Positions 18,135-26,264 of a DNA stretch of 64,000 nt are shown here, piece after piece. The stretch is from Bacillota bacterium (lineage in GTDB: Bacteria > Bacillota > Clostridia > Lachnospirales > Lachnospiraceae): positions 1 to 64,000 of the forward strand of contig JAEZKD010000207.1 of assembly GCA_023415655.1 (NCBI GenBank), written 5' to 3'. Under the pieces are notes generated by a model that did no database searches, was not told the origin of the DNA, and worked only from the letters and a program-made list of their open reading frames with translations. The translations under genes were made by a program, and so were the position numbers. The first letter of the stretch is position 1. Each line of letters starts with the position of its first letter.

Positions 18135-19043
18135 ATGAAAAAGAATACATCAAATTATCTATGGGGTGGAATATTAATATTAGTTGGTATATTTTTAGCA
18201 GGAAGAGCGCTAGATTTATTTGAATTTACAATCTTTTTTGATGGCTGGTGGACTTTATTCATTATCGTACCATGCTTTGTTGGCTTATTTAGTGGAGGTG
18301 GAGAGAAAACCTCAAATTTGACAGGTTTATGTGTTGGTGTCTTTTTATTATTAGCTGCTCAAGGAATTATTCATTGGAGAATGTTTTGGCCATTATGCTT
18401 AGCCGCAATTCTTATTGTCGTTGGATTTAGAATGTTAGTGCCAAGTGGGCATAAAAAAACATACTATAAGAGTTATCAGAGTGATACTTATCAAGGGTAT
18501 GAGAGGGATCAATCGAATACTCAGAAAACGACTCAAGAATCAACGAATCAAACCAATCAACAATCAACGTATAGTTCTGAGCAAAAGGAACAGCACGGAA
18601 ATGCTTCCAGTAGCTACTCCTATACCTATACCAACCAAGCGAATGGATCTACGAATCAAAATAATACTAGTAATAATTTTCAAGAGGATTACCAGCACGC
18701 AAGACAGAATGGTGCACCATTTGCATGTACAGCTGTACTAAGTGGAAGAGAGCTACGGTTTGATAATGAAGTATTTACTGGAGCAGTTTTATCCGCAGTT
18801 CTTGGAGGGATTGAAATCGATTTGCGTAATGCCATCATTCGTGAGAATGTTGTAATTGAAGCTAAGGCAGTGCTTGGTGGAATTGATATATATGTACCTC
18901 ACTATGTAAGAGTGGTTGTGAATTGTACACCTATTCTTGGAGGTGTAGATAATAAGACGATTACACCAATTGGTGCGAATGAACAGACTGTAACAATATA
19001 TTTGAATGCAACTTGTGTTTTAGGCGGTATCGATGTAAAATAG
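18135..19043 (+). CDS. LiaF-like membrane protein with a Gln/Asn/Ser-rich linker
   Basis: Residues 1-105 hold about four hydrophobic segments in the pattern of the LiaI/LiaF membrane region (YLWGGILILVGIFLAGRAL, FFDGWWTLFIIVPCFVGLF). Residues about 108-190 form a disordered linker rich in Gln, Asn, Ser, Thr and Tyr. The C-terminal ~105 residues are the LiaF-type beta-domain with repeated AVLGGIEIDLRNA, VLGGIDIYVP and ILGGVD units. LiaF proteins restrain LiaSR-type envelope-stress signalling in Bacillus. No two-component genes are adjacent, so that role is not shown here. A paralogue lacking the linker lies at 44295-44966. GAAAGGAGTGAAC precedes the ATG. Confidence 0.82.
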   Translation: MKKNTSNYLWGGILILVGIFLAGRALDLFEFTIFFDGWWTLFIIVPCFVGLFSGGGEKTSNLTGLCVGVFLLLAAQGIIHWRMFWPLCLAAILIVVGFRMLVPSGHKKTYYKSYQSDTYQGYERDQSNTQKTTQESTNQTNQQSTYSSEQKEQHGNASSSYSYTYTNQANGSTNQNNTSNNFQEDYQHARQNGAPFACTAVLSGRELRFDNEVFTGAVLSAVLGGIEIDLRNAIIRENVVIEAKAVLGGIDIYVPHYVRVVVNCTPILGGVDNKTITPIGANEQTVTIYLNATCVLGGIDVK

Positions 19044-19063
19044 TACGTGATAACACCGTTAGA

Positions 19064-19118
19064 AAACAAGGCTGTTGTAAAACAACGTTTTTGGCGTGTT
19101 TTACAGCAGCCTTTTGTT
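19064..19118 (+). terminator. Strong intrinsic terminator after the LiaF-like gene
   Basis: AAGGCTGTTGTAAAAC pairs with GTTTTACAGCAGCCTTTT around a short loop. The stem is about 15 bp long with one mismatch. Confidence 0.88.
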
Positions 19119-19146
19119 AGTAATAAAAAGAAAGATAGAGGATAAG

Positions 19147-19497
19147 ATGGATCAGAATAATGTTGTTTTATGTGGAAGCAACTCTTATGAGAAAAAGTAT
19201 TACCTAGATGATAATTTTGCAGGACTACCACAGAGTATACAAGATGAATTAAAGATAATGTGTGTGCTATATACTGAGGATATCGGTGGGATATTAACCT
19301 TGCAATTTGAGGAGGATGGAACGTTAGTATTTCATGTCACTTCGGATGAAGGAGATTTACTTTTTGATGAGATAGGGAGTGTTTTAAAAATCAAGCAACT
19401 ACAAGCTGAGAAACGAGAACTATTAGAGTCCTTAGAATTATATTATAAAGTGTTTTATTTACATGAAGATGCTGCAAAACTATTGGAAGACGAGTAG
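19147..19497 (+). CDS. DUF6145-like small protein of unknown function
   Basis: A 116-residue cytosolic protein. The start is set at 19147 ([10 protein letters not shown]) because GAGGATAAG precedes it and upstream in-frame starts lie in the terminator. The sequence ([48 protein letters not shown]) resembles a family annotated DUF6145 in Lachnospiraceae, with no known function. That match is from memory and less certain than the coding call. It lies 11 bp upstream of coaX and is probably co-transcribed with coaX and dusB. Confidence 0.72.
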   Translation: MDQNNVVLCGSNSYEKKYYLDDNFAGLPQSIQDELKIMCVLYTEDIGGILTLQFEEDGTLVFHVTSDEGDLLFDEIGSVLKIKQLQAEKRELLESLELYYKVFYLHEDAAKLLEDE

Positions 19498-19508
19498 GAG
19501 GAGCCACA

Positions 19509-20282
19509 ATGCTATTGGTTATTGATGTTGGGAATACGAATATTACACTTGGTGTATTCGAGGAGGATAGGATTGTTAGTAATTATCGACTTACAACCAA
19601 AGTATTAAGAACTTCAGATGAATATGGATTATTATTTGTAGACTTACTCCGTGCCAAGGGAATTAGTAAGGATCAAATTGAAGATGTGATTATTGCTTCT
19701 GTGGTACCCAATATTATGTACTCCTTGCAAAATGGAATTGTCAAATATCTCGATAAAACTCCAATGTTGGTTGGGATTGGAACAAAGACGGGAATTCGAA
19801 TTCAGACTGCCAATCCGAATGAAATTGGAGCAGATCGTATTGTGGATTTGGTTGCTGCATATGAATTGTATGGAGGTCCAGTGCTAGTTATTGATTTCGG
19901 AACAGCGACGACTTATGATCTAATTACTGAAGATGGATGTTTTACTGCAGGTATCACAAGTCCTGGTATTCGCATTAGTGCAAATGCACTTTGGAAGGAT
20001 ACTGCAAAGCTTCCTGAGATTGAGATTAAAAAGCCAGCTTCAATTCTTGCAAAAGAAACTGTCAGCAGTATGCAAGCAGGGTTAGTATATGGATATATTG
20101 GACAAACCGAATATATCATTAAAAAAGTAAAAGAAGAAGCAAAGCTAGAGAATTTGAAAGTGGTTGCAACGGGTGGATTAGGTAAAATTATAGCAGATGA
20201 GACACCTTTAATTGATATTTTTGATCCAATGCTAACACTAAAGGGTTTACAACTGATTTATAAGAAGAATAGATCAAGATAA
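19509..20282 (+). CDS. coaX: Type III pantothenate kinase
   Basis: Phosphorylates pantothenate with ATP, the first step of coenzyme A synthesis. The 257-residue protein has the ASKHA-fold motifs of Coa[16 protein letters not shown] at the N-terminus, NEIGADR near residue 100, and [12 protein letters not shown] around 128-139 for phosphate binding. Type III enzymes need a monovalent cation and resist CoA feedback. GGAGGAGCCACA precedes the ATG. dusB follows 23 bp downstream. Confidence 0.95.
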   Translation: MLLVIDVGNTNITLGVFEEDRIVSNYRLTTKVLRTSDEYGLLFVDLLRAKGISKDQIEDVIIASVVPNIMYSLQNGIVKYLDKTPMLVGIGTKTGIRIQTANPNEIGADRIVDLVAAYELYGGPVLVIDFGTATTYDLITEDGCFTAGITSPGIRISANALWKDTAKLPEIEIKKPASILAKETVSSMQAGLVYGYIGQTEYIIKKVKEEAKLENLKVVATGGLGKIIADETPLIDIFDPMLTLKGLQLIYKKNRSR

Positions 20283-20305
20283 GGGATCCAAAAGAAAGGA
20301 TAAAC

Positions 20306-21280
20306 ATGGGCTTTAAAATAGGGAATGTACAGATTCAAAATCATCTGATATTAGGTCCAATGGCAGGAGTTACTGACCTGCCATTTCGTTTACTTTGCAA
20401 GGAGCAAGGTGCTGGATTAATTTATACAGAGATGGTAAGTGCAAAAGGGATCTATTACCAGAACAAGAATACAGATGCATTGCTAGAGGTGATGGAAGAA
20501 GAACGTCCAGTAGCATTGCAACTATTTGGAGAAGATCCATATATTATGAGTGAGATGGCTAAACGTATTGAACATCGAAATTTTGATATTTTAGATATCA
20601 ATATGGGATGTCCAGTACCTAAGGTAGTCAATAATGGAGAGGGCTCTGCCTTGATGAAAAATCCAAAGAGAGTAGGGGAAATTGTCTCAGCTATCTCAAA
20701 AGCTATCCAAAAGCCTGTAACGGTTAAGATTCGTAAAGGTTTTACGGAGGATACCAGCAATGCAGTCGAAATCGCTAAGATCATTGAGGAGAGTGGCGGT
20801 GCCGGAGTAGCAGTGCATGGACGGACAAGAGAGCAATACTATTCTGGGAATGCAGATTGGGAGATTATACGAAAGGTAAAAGAAGCAGTTTCCATACCGG
20901 TCATTGGAAATGGAGATGTAGAGACACCACAGGATGTAATTCGTATGATGGACATGACTGGATGTGATGCTGTAATGATTGCGCGAGGAGTTCGTGGGAA
21001 TCCATGGTTCTTTCAACAAGTCAATGCATACTTAAATCATCAACAAATCATAGAAAAACCTACCATTGAGGAAGTGATCCAGATGATATTACGTCATGCG
21101 AGAATGGCAATCAAATATAAGGGTGAATTTACAGCGATGCGTGAGATGAGAAAACATGTTGCTTGGTATACTCATGGATATCCGTCCTCAACTCATTTAC
21201 GCAATCGTGTCAATGAAGTAGAGACATACGACCAATTGGCAAACTTAATGAGTGAGTATCAAGAATTAGTACAGAAATAG
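20306..21280 (+). CDS. dusB: tRNA-dihydrouridine synthase, DusB/NifR3 type
   Basis: An FMN-dependent enzyme that reduces uridine to dihydrouridine in tRNA. The 324-residue TIM barrel plus helical C-terminal domain is standard. Motifs are LGPMAGVTDLPFR at the FMN site, DINMGCPVPKV with the catalytic Cys, GGAGVAVHGRTREQYYSG, and IGNGDV followed by MIARGVRGNPWFF for the FMN phosphate. GAAAGGATAAAC precedes the ATG. The coaX-dusB order suggests one transcript; the next gene, asd, has its own leader. Confidence 0.94.
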   Translation: MGFKIGNVQIQNHLILGPMAGVTDLPFRLLCKEQGAGLIYTEMVSAKGIYYQNKNTDALLEVMEEERPVALQLFGEDPYIMSEMAKRIEHRNFDILDINMGCPVPKVVNNGEGSALMKNPKRVGEIVSAISKAIQKPVTVKIRKGFTEDTSNAVEIAKIIEESGGAGVAVHGRTREQYYSGNADWEIIRKVKEAVSIPVIGNGDVETPQDVIRMMDMTGCDAVMIARGVRGNPWFFQQVNAYLNHQQIIEKPTIEEVIQMILRHARMAIKYKGEFTAMREMRKHVAWYTHGYPSSTHLRNRVNEVETYDQLANLMSEYQELVQK

Positions 21281-21399
21281 TAACAAATAAGAAACCATTG
21301 ATGTAGTTGTCTTTGGCAATATTACCAAATTATTAATTAGGTGGAAGAAAATAGTTGATTTTTCTTCTCAAATGTTATAGTATATTCAAGGGAAAGACA

Positions 21400-21444
21400 A
21401 ATGTTCGCCACACGAACACAGAAGAGCTCGTGTGTGCGAACATT
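21400..21444 (+). promoter_or_regulatory. Hairpin in the asd leader
   Basis: AATGTTCGCCACACGA (21400-21415) pairs with TCGTGTGTGCGAACATT (21428-21444) with one bulged base, leaving a 12-nt loop. No T tract follows, so it is not a standard terminator. It lies 36 bp upstream of the asd start, inside the transcribed leader if the weak TTGATT/TAGTAT pair at 21355-21383 is the promoter. It does not resemble the lysine riboswitch. Confidence 0.6.
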
Positions 21445-21480
21445 GTTAATACAATGAGTAAGGATACGAGGAGGAAGGTT

Positions 21481-22563
21481 ATGAACAAGTTAAGAGTTGG
21501 AATTTTGGGCGCAACAGGGATGGTTGGGCAAAGATTTATTTCATTACTTGAGAATCATCCATGGTTTGAAGTGACGGTAGTGGCAGCTAGTCCTAGAAGT
21601 GCTGGAAAGACTTACGAAGAAGCAGTTTCAGATCGATGGAAGATGACAGAACCAATGCCAGAAAAGGTGAAAAAGTTGGTTGTGTTGAATGTCAATGAAG
21701 TGGAAACTGTTGCAGCAAAAGTTGATTTTGTATTTAGCGCAGTAGATATGACAAAAGAAGAGATCAAAGCGATCGAAGAAGCTTATGCGAAAGCAGAGAC
21801 TCCTGTCGTTTCTAACAACAGTGCTCATCGTTGGACCAAAGATGTACCAATGGTAATTCCTGAGATTAATCCTGAGCATTTTGAGGTAATAAAGAGCCAA
21901 AGAGAGCGTCTAGGAACTTCGAAGGGATTCATTGTAGTAAAACCAAACTGTTCGATTCAAAGCTATACACCAGCATTACATGCTCTAAAGGAGTTCGGAC
22001 CTAAGGTTGTTGTAGCTACAACTTATCAAGCAATCTCGGGTGCTGGTAAGACATTTCAAGAATGGCCAGAGATGATTGATAATGTAATTCCATTCATTGG
22101 TGGGGAAGAAGAGAAAAGTGAACAAGAACCACTTCGTATCTGGGGTAAGGTTGAGAATGGTGAAATCGTGAAAGCCCAGGGACCAATCATTACTACTCAA
22201 TGTATTCGTGTACCAGTTACTGATGGTCACACAGCAGCAGTATTCGTTAGCTTTGATAAGAAGCCTACGAAGGAGCAAATGCTAAAGGCATGGGAAGAAT
22301 TTAAGGGATTACCACAGGAATTGAATCTACCAAGTGCTCCAAAGCAGTTTATCAAATACCTCGAAGAAGAGAATCGTCCTCAAACAAGACTTGATCGTGA
22401 TTACGAAAAGGGTATGGGAGTATGTGTAGGACGTCTTCGTGAAGACAGTGTATATGATTATAAATTTGTTGGATTATCTCACAATACACTTCGTGGTGCA
22501 GCAGGTGGTTCTGTATTGAGTGCAGAATTGTTAAAAGCGCTTGGATATATTACAGCAAAATAG
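21481..22563 (+). CDS. asd: Aspartate-semialdehyde dehydrogenase
   Basis: Reduces aspartyl phosphate to aspartate semialdehyde, the branch point for lysine/diaminopimelate, threonine and methionine. The frame is open from 21355, but the ATG at 21481 (MNKLRVGIL) follows GAGGAGGAAGGTT and gives 360 residues. It has the dinucleotide loop GATGMVGQRF (about 8-17), the active-site Cys157 in KPNCSIQ and the TYQAISGAGK motif. The length and sequence resemble the archaeal/fungal-type branch (about 350-360 residues) rather than the E. coli form. A long terminator follows. Confidence 0.94.
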   Translation: MNKLRVGILGATGMVGQRFISLLENHPWFEVTVVAASPRSAGKTYEEAVSDRWKMTEPMPEKVKKLVVLNVNEVETVAAKVDFVFSAVDMTKEEIKAIEEAYAKAETPVVSNNSAHRWTKDVPMVIPEINPEHFEVIKSQRERLGTSKGFIVVKPNCSIQSYTPALHALKEFGPKVVVATTYQAISGAGKTFQEWPEMIDNVIPFIGGEEEKSEQEPLRIWGKVENGEIVKAQGPIITTQCIRVPVTDGHTAAVFVSFDKKPTKEQMLKAWEEFKGLPQELNLPSAPKQFIKYLEEENRPQTRLDRDYEKGMGVCVGRLREDSVYDYKFVGLSHNTLRGAAGGSVLSAELLKALGYITAK

Positions 22564-22593
22564 AAGAAAGATTAATATTAACTTTTGTTTCCA

Positions 22594-22664
22594 TAAAATA
22601 AATAGTGCTGTCGCGTGCTAGACCTATTCAGCAAGTCTAGTAAGCAACAGCACTATTTATTTAT
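22594..22664 (+). terminator. Long intrinsic terminator after asd
   Basis: AAATAAATAGTGCTGT (22596-22611) pairs with ACAGCACTATTTATTT, with an inner CTAGAC/GTCTAG stem (22618-22623, 22635-22640). The A/T flanks make it potentially bidirectional. Confidence 0.82.
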
Positions 22665-22740
22665 GTATTTATGGGCAGACGTATTAGCAAAATTGATAAC
22701 CTGTCCCAAAATCAGAGGGTTTAGGTGACTTGCTATTTAA

Positions 22741-22784
22741 CCTCCCAAGTAGATTTTGGTTGTTTACCGTATCTACTTGGGAGG
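22741..22784 (-). terminator. Perfect 14-bp inverted repeat downstream of the membrane-protein gene
   Basis: CCTCCCAAGTAGAT (22741-22754) and ATCTACTTGGGAGG (22771-22784) flank a 16-nt loop. It lies 26 bp past the stop of the minus-strand gene that ends at 22810, a terminator position, although the following T run is poor. Confidence 0.5.
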
Positions 22785-22809
22785 GATTAGGTCAATGTGA
22801 AACTCTTTC

Positions 22810-23559
22810 TTATCTCATCTGCGATAATAAGTATTGTATAAACGCAAGTGCATTCTCTTGATTTTTCCCACTGATAATCACACCAAGAACTGGAGGATCG
22901 CTTTTTACACTCTCTTCTGTAAAGAAATCAAACATTGGATGTTCGCTAATGTAAATGCCATATACACCTTCTGGTCCTTGGGCTTCTGATGGCAATTCTT
23001 CGTCATCAAGTCTTGTTTTACAGATAAAGAAGTCATCTGCATTAATAGTACTATATAGATCTGTAGGTAATAGATCAGTTAATGGAGACATAATATTGGA
23101 AAATGCGTATTTTAAAAATTCTGATTCTGGAGCGATAAAAATGTCTATTTCCCCAGCAAAAGTATAAGTCATGATTTTTTCAGCAGATGCATAATCTAGG
23201 TTTTTAAGATCAAAGCTAGTATCAAATACGATTTGTTGTGTTTCTTTATCAACCTCTAAAATTTCATTCAAATCAGATGTCATTTGTTGAATGTCTTCTT
23301 GGCTGATTGGGAAGTTAACTAATGCAACATTTAATACCTTCTCTGGCTTTGGTGTAACGATTGTGATTATAACCCATAGAAGAATTCCGCCAATTAGAAG
23401 AGTTGCTAATAACTTTTTGAGATAATAATTGCGGAAATATTCTATCTTCCCTGAAAAGTCTAACTCACTTAATTTTTCTTTTTCCGTCTTAGGTTCTCGG
23501 CGCTTATAAATCTCTGCATTGTCATCCAGACGAGTTTTCTGAGGTGATTTTGGTGCCAT
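22810..23559 (-). CDS. Single-pass membrane protein with an extracytoplasmic domain, function unknown
   Basis: A 249-residue protein with a charged cytosolic N-terminus (about 1-48), one transmembrane helix (LLATLLIGGILLWVIITIV, about 50-68) and a ~180-residue extracytoplasmic domain. That domain has alternating strand/helix character (VALVNFPISQEDIQQM, IDIFIAPESEFLKYA, YGIYISEHPMF) resembling one lobe of a periplasmic-binding fold, but no specific family is recognised. GGAAGGTATCC precedes the ATG on the minus strand. It stands alone, with hairpins on both sides. Confidence 0.72.
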   Translation of the reverse strand: MAPKSPQKTRLDDNAEIYKRREPKTEKEKLSELDFSGKIEYFRNYYLKKLLATLLIGGILLWVIITIVTPKPEKVLNVALVNFPISQEDIQQMTSDLNEILEVDKETQQIVFDTSFDLKNLDYASAEKIMTYTFAGEIDIFIAPESEFLKYAFSNIMSPLTDLLPTDLYSTINADDFFICKTRLDDEELPSEAQGPEGVYGIYISEHPMFDFFTEESVKSDPPVLGVIISGKNQENALAFIQYLLSQMR

Positions 23560-23883
23560 AGGATACCTTCCTTCTAGTTTTAATTCATTGGGATTAAATC
23601 AAATTCCTTAAGAATCTATGTATTAGTGTAGCATAGGACACAAGGAAATAAAAGAAAGAAAGTATAAAATATTAAGAAAAAAATGAAAATATATGCAAAA
23701 AAGGAACATCTTTCAATGTCCTTTTTTGCATTGTATTATGATTATAGGATTGTGCCATTCCATCTGGGATGTGATGATATGGCACAGGAAGGAGAGCATA
23801 GTAAAACAAAAAGGAGATAACGTAAATAAGTTATCTCCATCGATAATAAATTAAGTTTATGTACTTATCGGTCGTGGCTAAGA
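23560..23883. other. Intergenic region with three hairpins
   Basis: Between two minus-strand genes lie three inverted repeats: a symmetrical hairpin at 23693-23731 flanked by A and T runs (usable as a terminator on either strand), GTGCCAT/ATGGCAC at 23752-23785 with an inner CATTCCA/GGGATG pairing, and the PII terminator (separate entry). No ORF is credible. Confidence 0.6.
23813..23838 (-). terminator. Intrinsic terminator of the PII gene
   Basis: On the minus strand GGAGATAAC pairs with GTTATCTCC and is followed by TTTTTGTTTT, 45 bp past the PII stop. Confidence 0.8.
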
Positions 23884-24222
23884 CTACAATGCATCTGGAC
23901 CACGTTGACCGGTTCTAATGCGAATGGCATCTTCAACTTCATAGACAAAGATTTTACCATCACCATAATTACCAGAATTAATCTCAGCAACAACCTTTGA
24001 TATGATTGGTTCAGCAGCATCATCTGAGATAACAGTTTCTACTTTTATCTTTGGAAGGAGATTTACATTATATTCAGTGCCTCGATATATTTGCTTGTAA
24101 CCCTTCTGATTGCCATAACCCATAATATTGGTAATCATGACACCATTTGCTTTACATCCATCTAAAATTGTCTTTAAATCCTCTAATTTTTCTGGACGAA
24201 TAATGATTTCAAGTTTCTTCAT
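23884..24222 (-). CDS. PII family nitrogen regulatory protein
   Basis: A 112-residue PII protein, the standard length when translation starts at the ATG complementary to 24220-24222 (MKKLEIIIRPEKL). That start has GGGAGG seven bases upstream; an in-frame ATG six bases earlier and others further upstream are less well placed. PII trimers sense ATP/ADP and 2-oxoglutarate and bind transporters or enzymes through the T-loop. The loop here reads RGTEYNVNLLPK, keeping the Tyr that is uridylylated in proteobacteria. The C-terminal signature GDGKIFVYEVEDAIRIRTGQ is intact. No amtB, glnA or nif gene is adjacent, so its partner is unknown. Confidence 0.93.
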   Translation of the reverse strand: MKKLEIIIRPEKLEDLKTILDGCKANGVMITNIMGYGNQKGYKQIYRGTEYNVNLLPKIKVETVISDDAAEPIISKVVAEINSGNYGDGKIFVYEVEDAIRIRTGQRGPDAL

Positions 24223-24302
24223 CGACATACCTCCCATACGTTGATTCTGATAAGTCATTGTATGATCTTGCATTAGAACATAGAGTCCTGTATATAAAAG
24301 AA

Positions 24303-24332
24303 AAGCGTTTCTTATATAAGAAACGCCTTTGT
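24303..24332 (-). terminator. Terminator of the 24427-26034 gene (perfect 22-bp palindrome)
   Basis: GCGTTTCTTATATAAGAAACGC (24305-24326) is a perfect palindrome. On the minus strand it is followed by TTTTCTTTT, and on the plus strand by CTTTGTTTT. Confidence 0.8.
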
Positions 24333-24426
24333 TTTATGTCTTTATTATACCTCATATCTATCATTTGTCAACTAGATTTACTATAAAATTTACCAATCCA
24401 ATCGACAGATTTCGTTGTACAATGGG

Positions 24427-26034
24427 TTATTGGAGACCGTACAATAAAGATGAAAGATCAATTCCAGTTGCATTGTATATATTATTGATGAAACCGAAGA
24501 TATCAGCGGAAGTTAAATATTCGTCCATGTTCTCATCTGTATAAATTACTGCGGAATCTGGAAGGGTTGGTATGGAAGTAGCTTCTTTTACTGCAAAATC
24601 AATCGAGAATGAACCGAGTTCCATAGCTGCCATCTTAGCACTGAATTTCATCGAACCAGCTTTATTCGCAATATTCATATCAGCAGTAAGTGAAAGACCA
24701 GCAAGTTCAGAAGAGGATATGGTTACAACACCCTTACATGTATCTTTGTTAGAAGTAAAATCCTTGAAATCAATATCAATGGTAACGGAAGGGATATTGT
24801 TTTCATAAATTGCGACTTCAGCAGAACCATTGTATACATCTTTAGAATCTGTGTAAGTACCATCAATCTTCATCAAGTAATTAGAACCGTCTTTGATATA
24901 TAGTTCAAAACCATTTTCTTTGTTTTTGGCAGTAACAAAACCAATCTCAGCAGCCCCATTATCAAGCTGTGGTCTCATAACGAAGCCTACAATCTTATCA
25001 TCATCATCTAGATAAAGATCTAATGCAACAGAAAGCTCATTCGTATCTGCCCAGCTCTTTAATTGATTTAAGCTGTCCTCTAGAGTTATGTCGGAATAAT
25101 AATCCTCTGAATTAGCTAGAGAGGAGTAGAATTCAAAGAGATCAGCAATGTATCTTTCTTCCGTGAGTCTCTTATACCAGTTATAAACGACAGTTGAGAA
25201 CTCCTGTGGAGACAAGGTTGTTGTTAATTTATCATAAGAAGCAGTAACGTCACCTGCAGTTACTTTTGTATCTTCTGTAATTTCAACAGTTTTCACCTGA
25301 TCTAATAATGTTGTAACTTCATCACTATAAAGCTTTGCAATCTCATCTGGAGTGATTGGAGTAATCTCAAATTGAGGAAGGTCAAGATTAAAATCAAAGC
25401 TAGTGCCGATGTATGCATCTGATAATTCAGGTATCTTAGCATAGATTAGTTTATCTGCTGGCTGTACATATGCTTCCAGTGTGGCAATAGAAGCAACAGG
25501 AGTGGAAAGGTTCATATTCATATATTGTTGTCCAGAATAGCTAATAAGATCATAGCTACCACTGAGGTTAGTTAAACCAGAATATTCTTCTGGAATAAAG
25601 CTTTTCGTGTATTCACCTAGCTCTATCTGAAAGGAAGTAGTAATATCAACATTCTCAAGTGAAGTAGTTGTATTCTCATGTTCTTTCATATCTGTAGCAA
25701 ACTCTTCGCTCGTTTTGTTGATAGCATTCTTAAAACGATCCAATGGAGCTGCTTTTGAACGACTTGATAATGCATCAATAATTTTAGGACCTGCCAATAC
25801 AGCAACACCAATACAAGCAGCAACACCAACACAAGCAGCGATAATTCCAACTAACTTCTTATTGCTCTTCTTTGGTGGAATACCATTCATTCCGTTGTTT
25901 TGATAAAACTGAGGTTGCTCAAGCTGTGGTTGTTCAAACTGAACAGGTTGTGGTGGAACTTCAAATTCCGGTTGTTGTACAGGTGGAATTTGGTTATCAG
26001 GTGTAACATTATTGTTGTTATTATAATCTGACAT
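24427..26034 (-). CDS. Large membrane-anchored extracytoplasmic protein, function unknown
   Basis: A 535-residue protein. Residues 1-55 are Asn/Pro/Gln-rich and cytosolic, with repeated PQ/EQPQ motifs. One transmembrane helix follows (LVGIIAACVGVAACIGVAVLAG, about 61-82). The rest (about 90-535) is extracytoplasmic, acidic and rich in Thr/Ser, with a lipocalin-like or beta-rich pattern of paired strands (GSYDLISYSGQQYMNMNLST, AEIGFVTAKNKENGFELYIKDG). It resembles anchored proteins annotated only as DUFs in Lachnospiraceae; I cannot name the family with confidence. AGGAGGAGATAATA precedes the ATG and a consensus promoter lies upstream. Confidence 0.75.
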   Translation of the reverse strand: MSDYNNNNNVTPDNQIPPVQQPEFEVPPQPVQFEQPQLEQPQFYQNNGMNGIPPKKSNKKLVGIIAACVGVAACIGVAVLAGPKIIDALSSRSKAAPLDRFKNAINKTSEEFATDMKEHENTTTSLENVDITTSFQIELGEYTKSFIPEEYSGLTNLSGSYDLISYSGQQYMNMNLSTPVASIATLEAYVQPADKLIYAKIPELSDAYIGTSFDFNLDLPQFEITPITPDEIAKLYSDEVTTLLDQVKTVEITEDTKVTAGDVTASYDKLTTTLSPQEFSTVVYNWYKRLTEERYIADLFEFYSSLANSEDYYSDITLEDSLNQLKSWADTNELSVALDLYLDDDDKIVGFVMRPQLDNGAAEIGFVTAKNKENGFELYIKDGSNYLMKIDGTYTDSKDVYNGSAEVAIYENNIPSVTIDIDFKDFTSNKDTCKGVVTISSSELAGLSLTADMNIANKAGSMKFSAKMAAMELGSFSIDFAVKEATSIPTLPDSAVIYTDENMDEYLTSADIFGFINNIYNATGIDLSSLLYGLQ

Positions 26035-26073
26035 TATTATCTCCTCCTTTTGCCGATTTCATTGGCTACACAA

Positions 26074-26102
26074 ATTATAGTAAATATGGGGTGCTGTGTC
26101 AA
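26074..26102 (-). promoter_or_regulatory. Promoter of the membrane-anchored protein gene
   Basis: On the minus strand TTGACA (26102-26097), 17 bp, TATAAT (26079-26074), 40 bp upstream of the start codon. Confidence 0.8.
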
Positions 26103-26172
26103 TCGTTTGGAATTAGAATCTCATTAAAACTGTAAAAAATAGTATCTTGCTGAACTAAGTACTGGATAGATA

Positions 26173-26208
26173 AAAAAGGCTTTCAACAAGTTGAAAGCCT
26201 TTTTTACA
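26173..26208 (-). terminator. Terminator of the uracil-type permease gene
   Basis: GGCTTTCAAC and TTGAAAGCC form a stem flanked by A6 on one side and T6 on the other, so it can act on both strands. Confidence 0.82.
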
Positions 26209-26264
26209 CTATCACAAAATATAATATTTCATTCGAATCGCTTATTGATTATTATATTATTCCA

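Noticed and set aside
21400..21444. Lysine riboswitch or LexA site before asd
   Set aside because: The leader is far too short for a lysine riboswitch, and only half-site similarity to a LexA box (CGAACAT) is present with wrong spacing.
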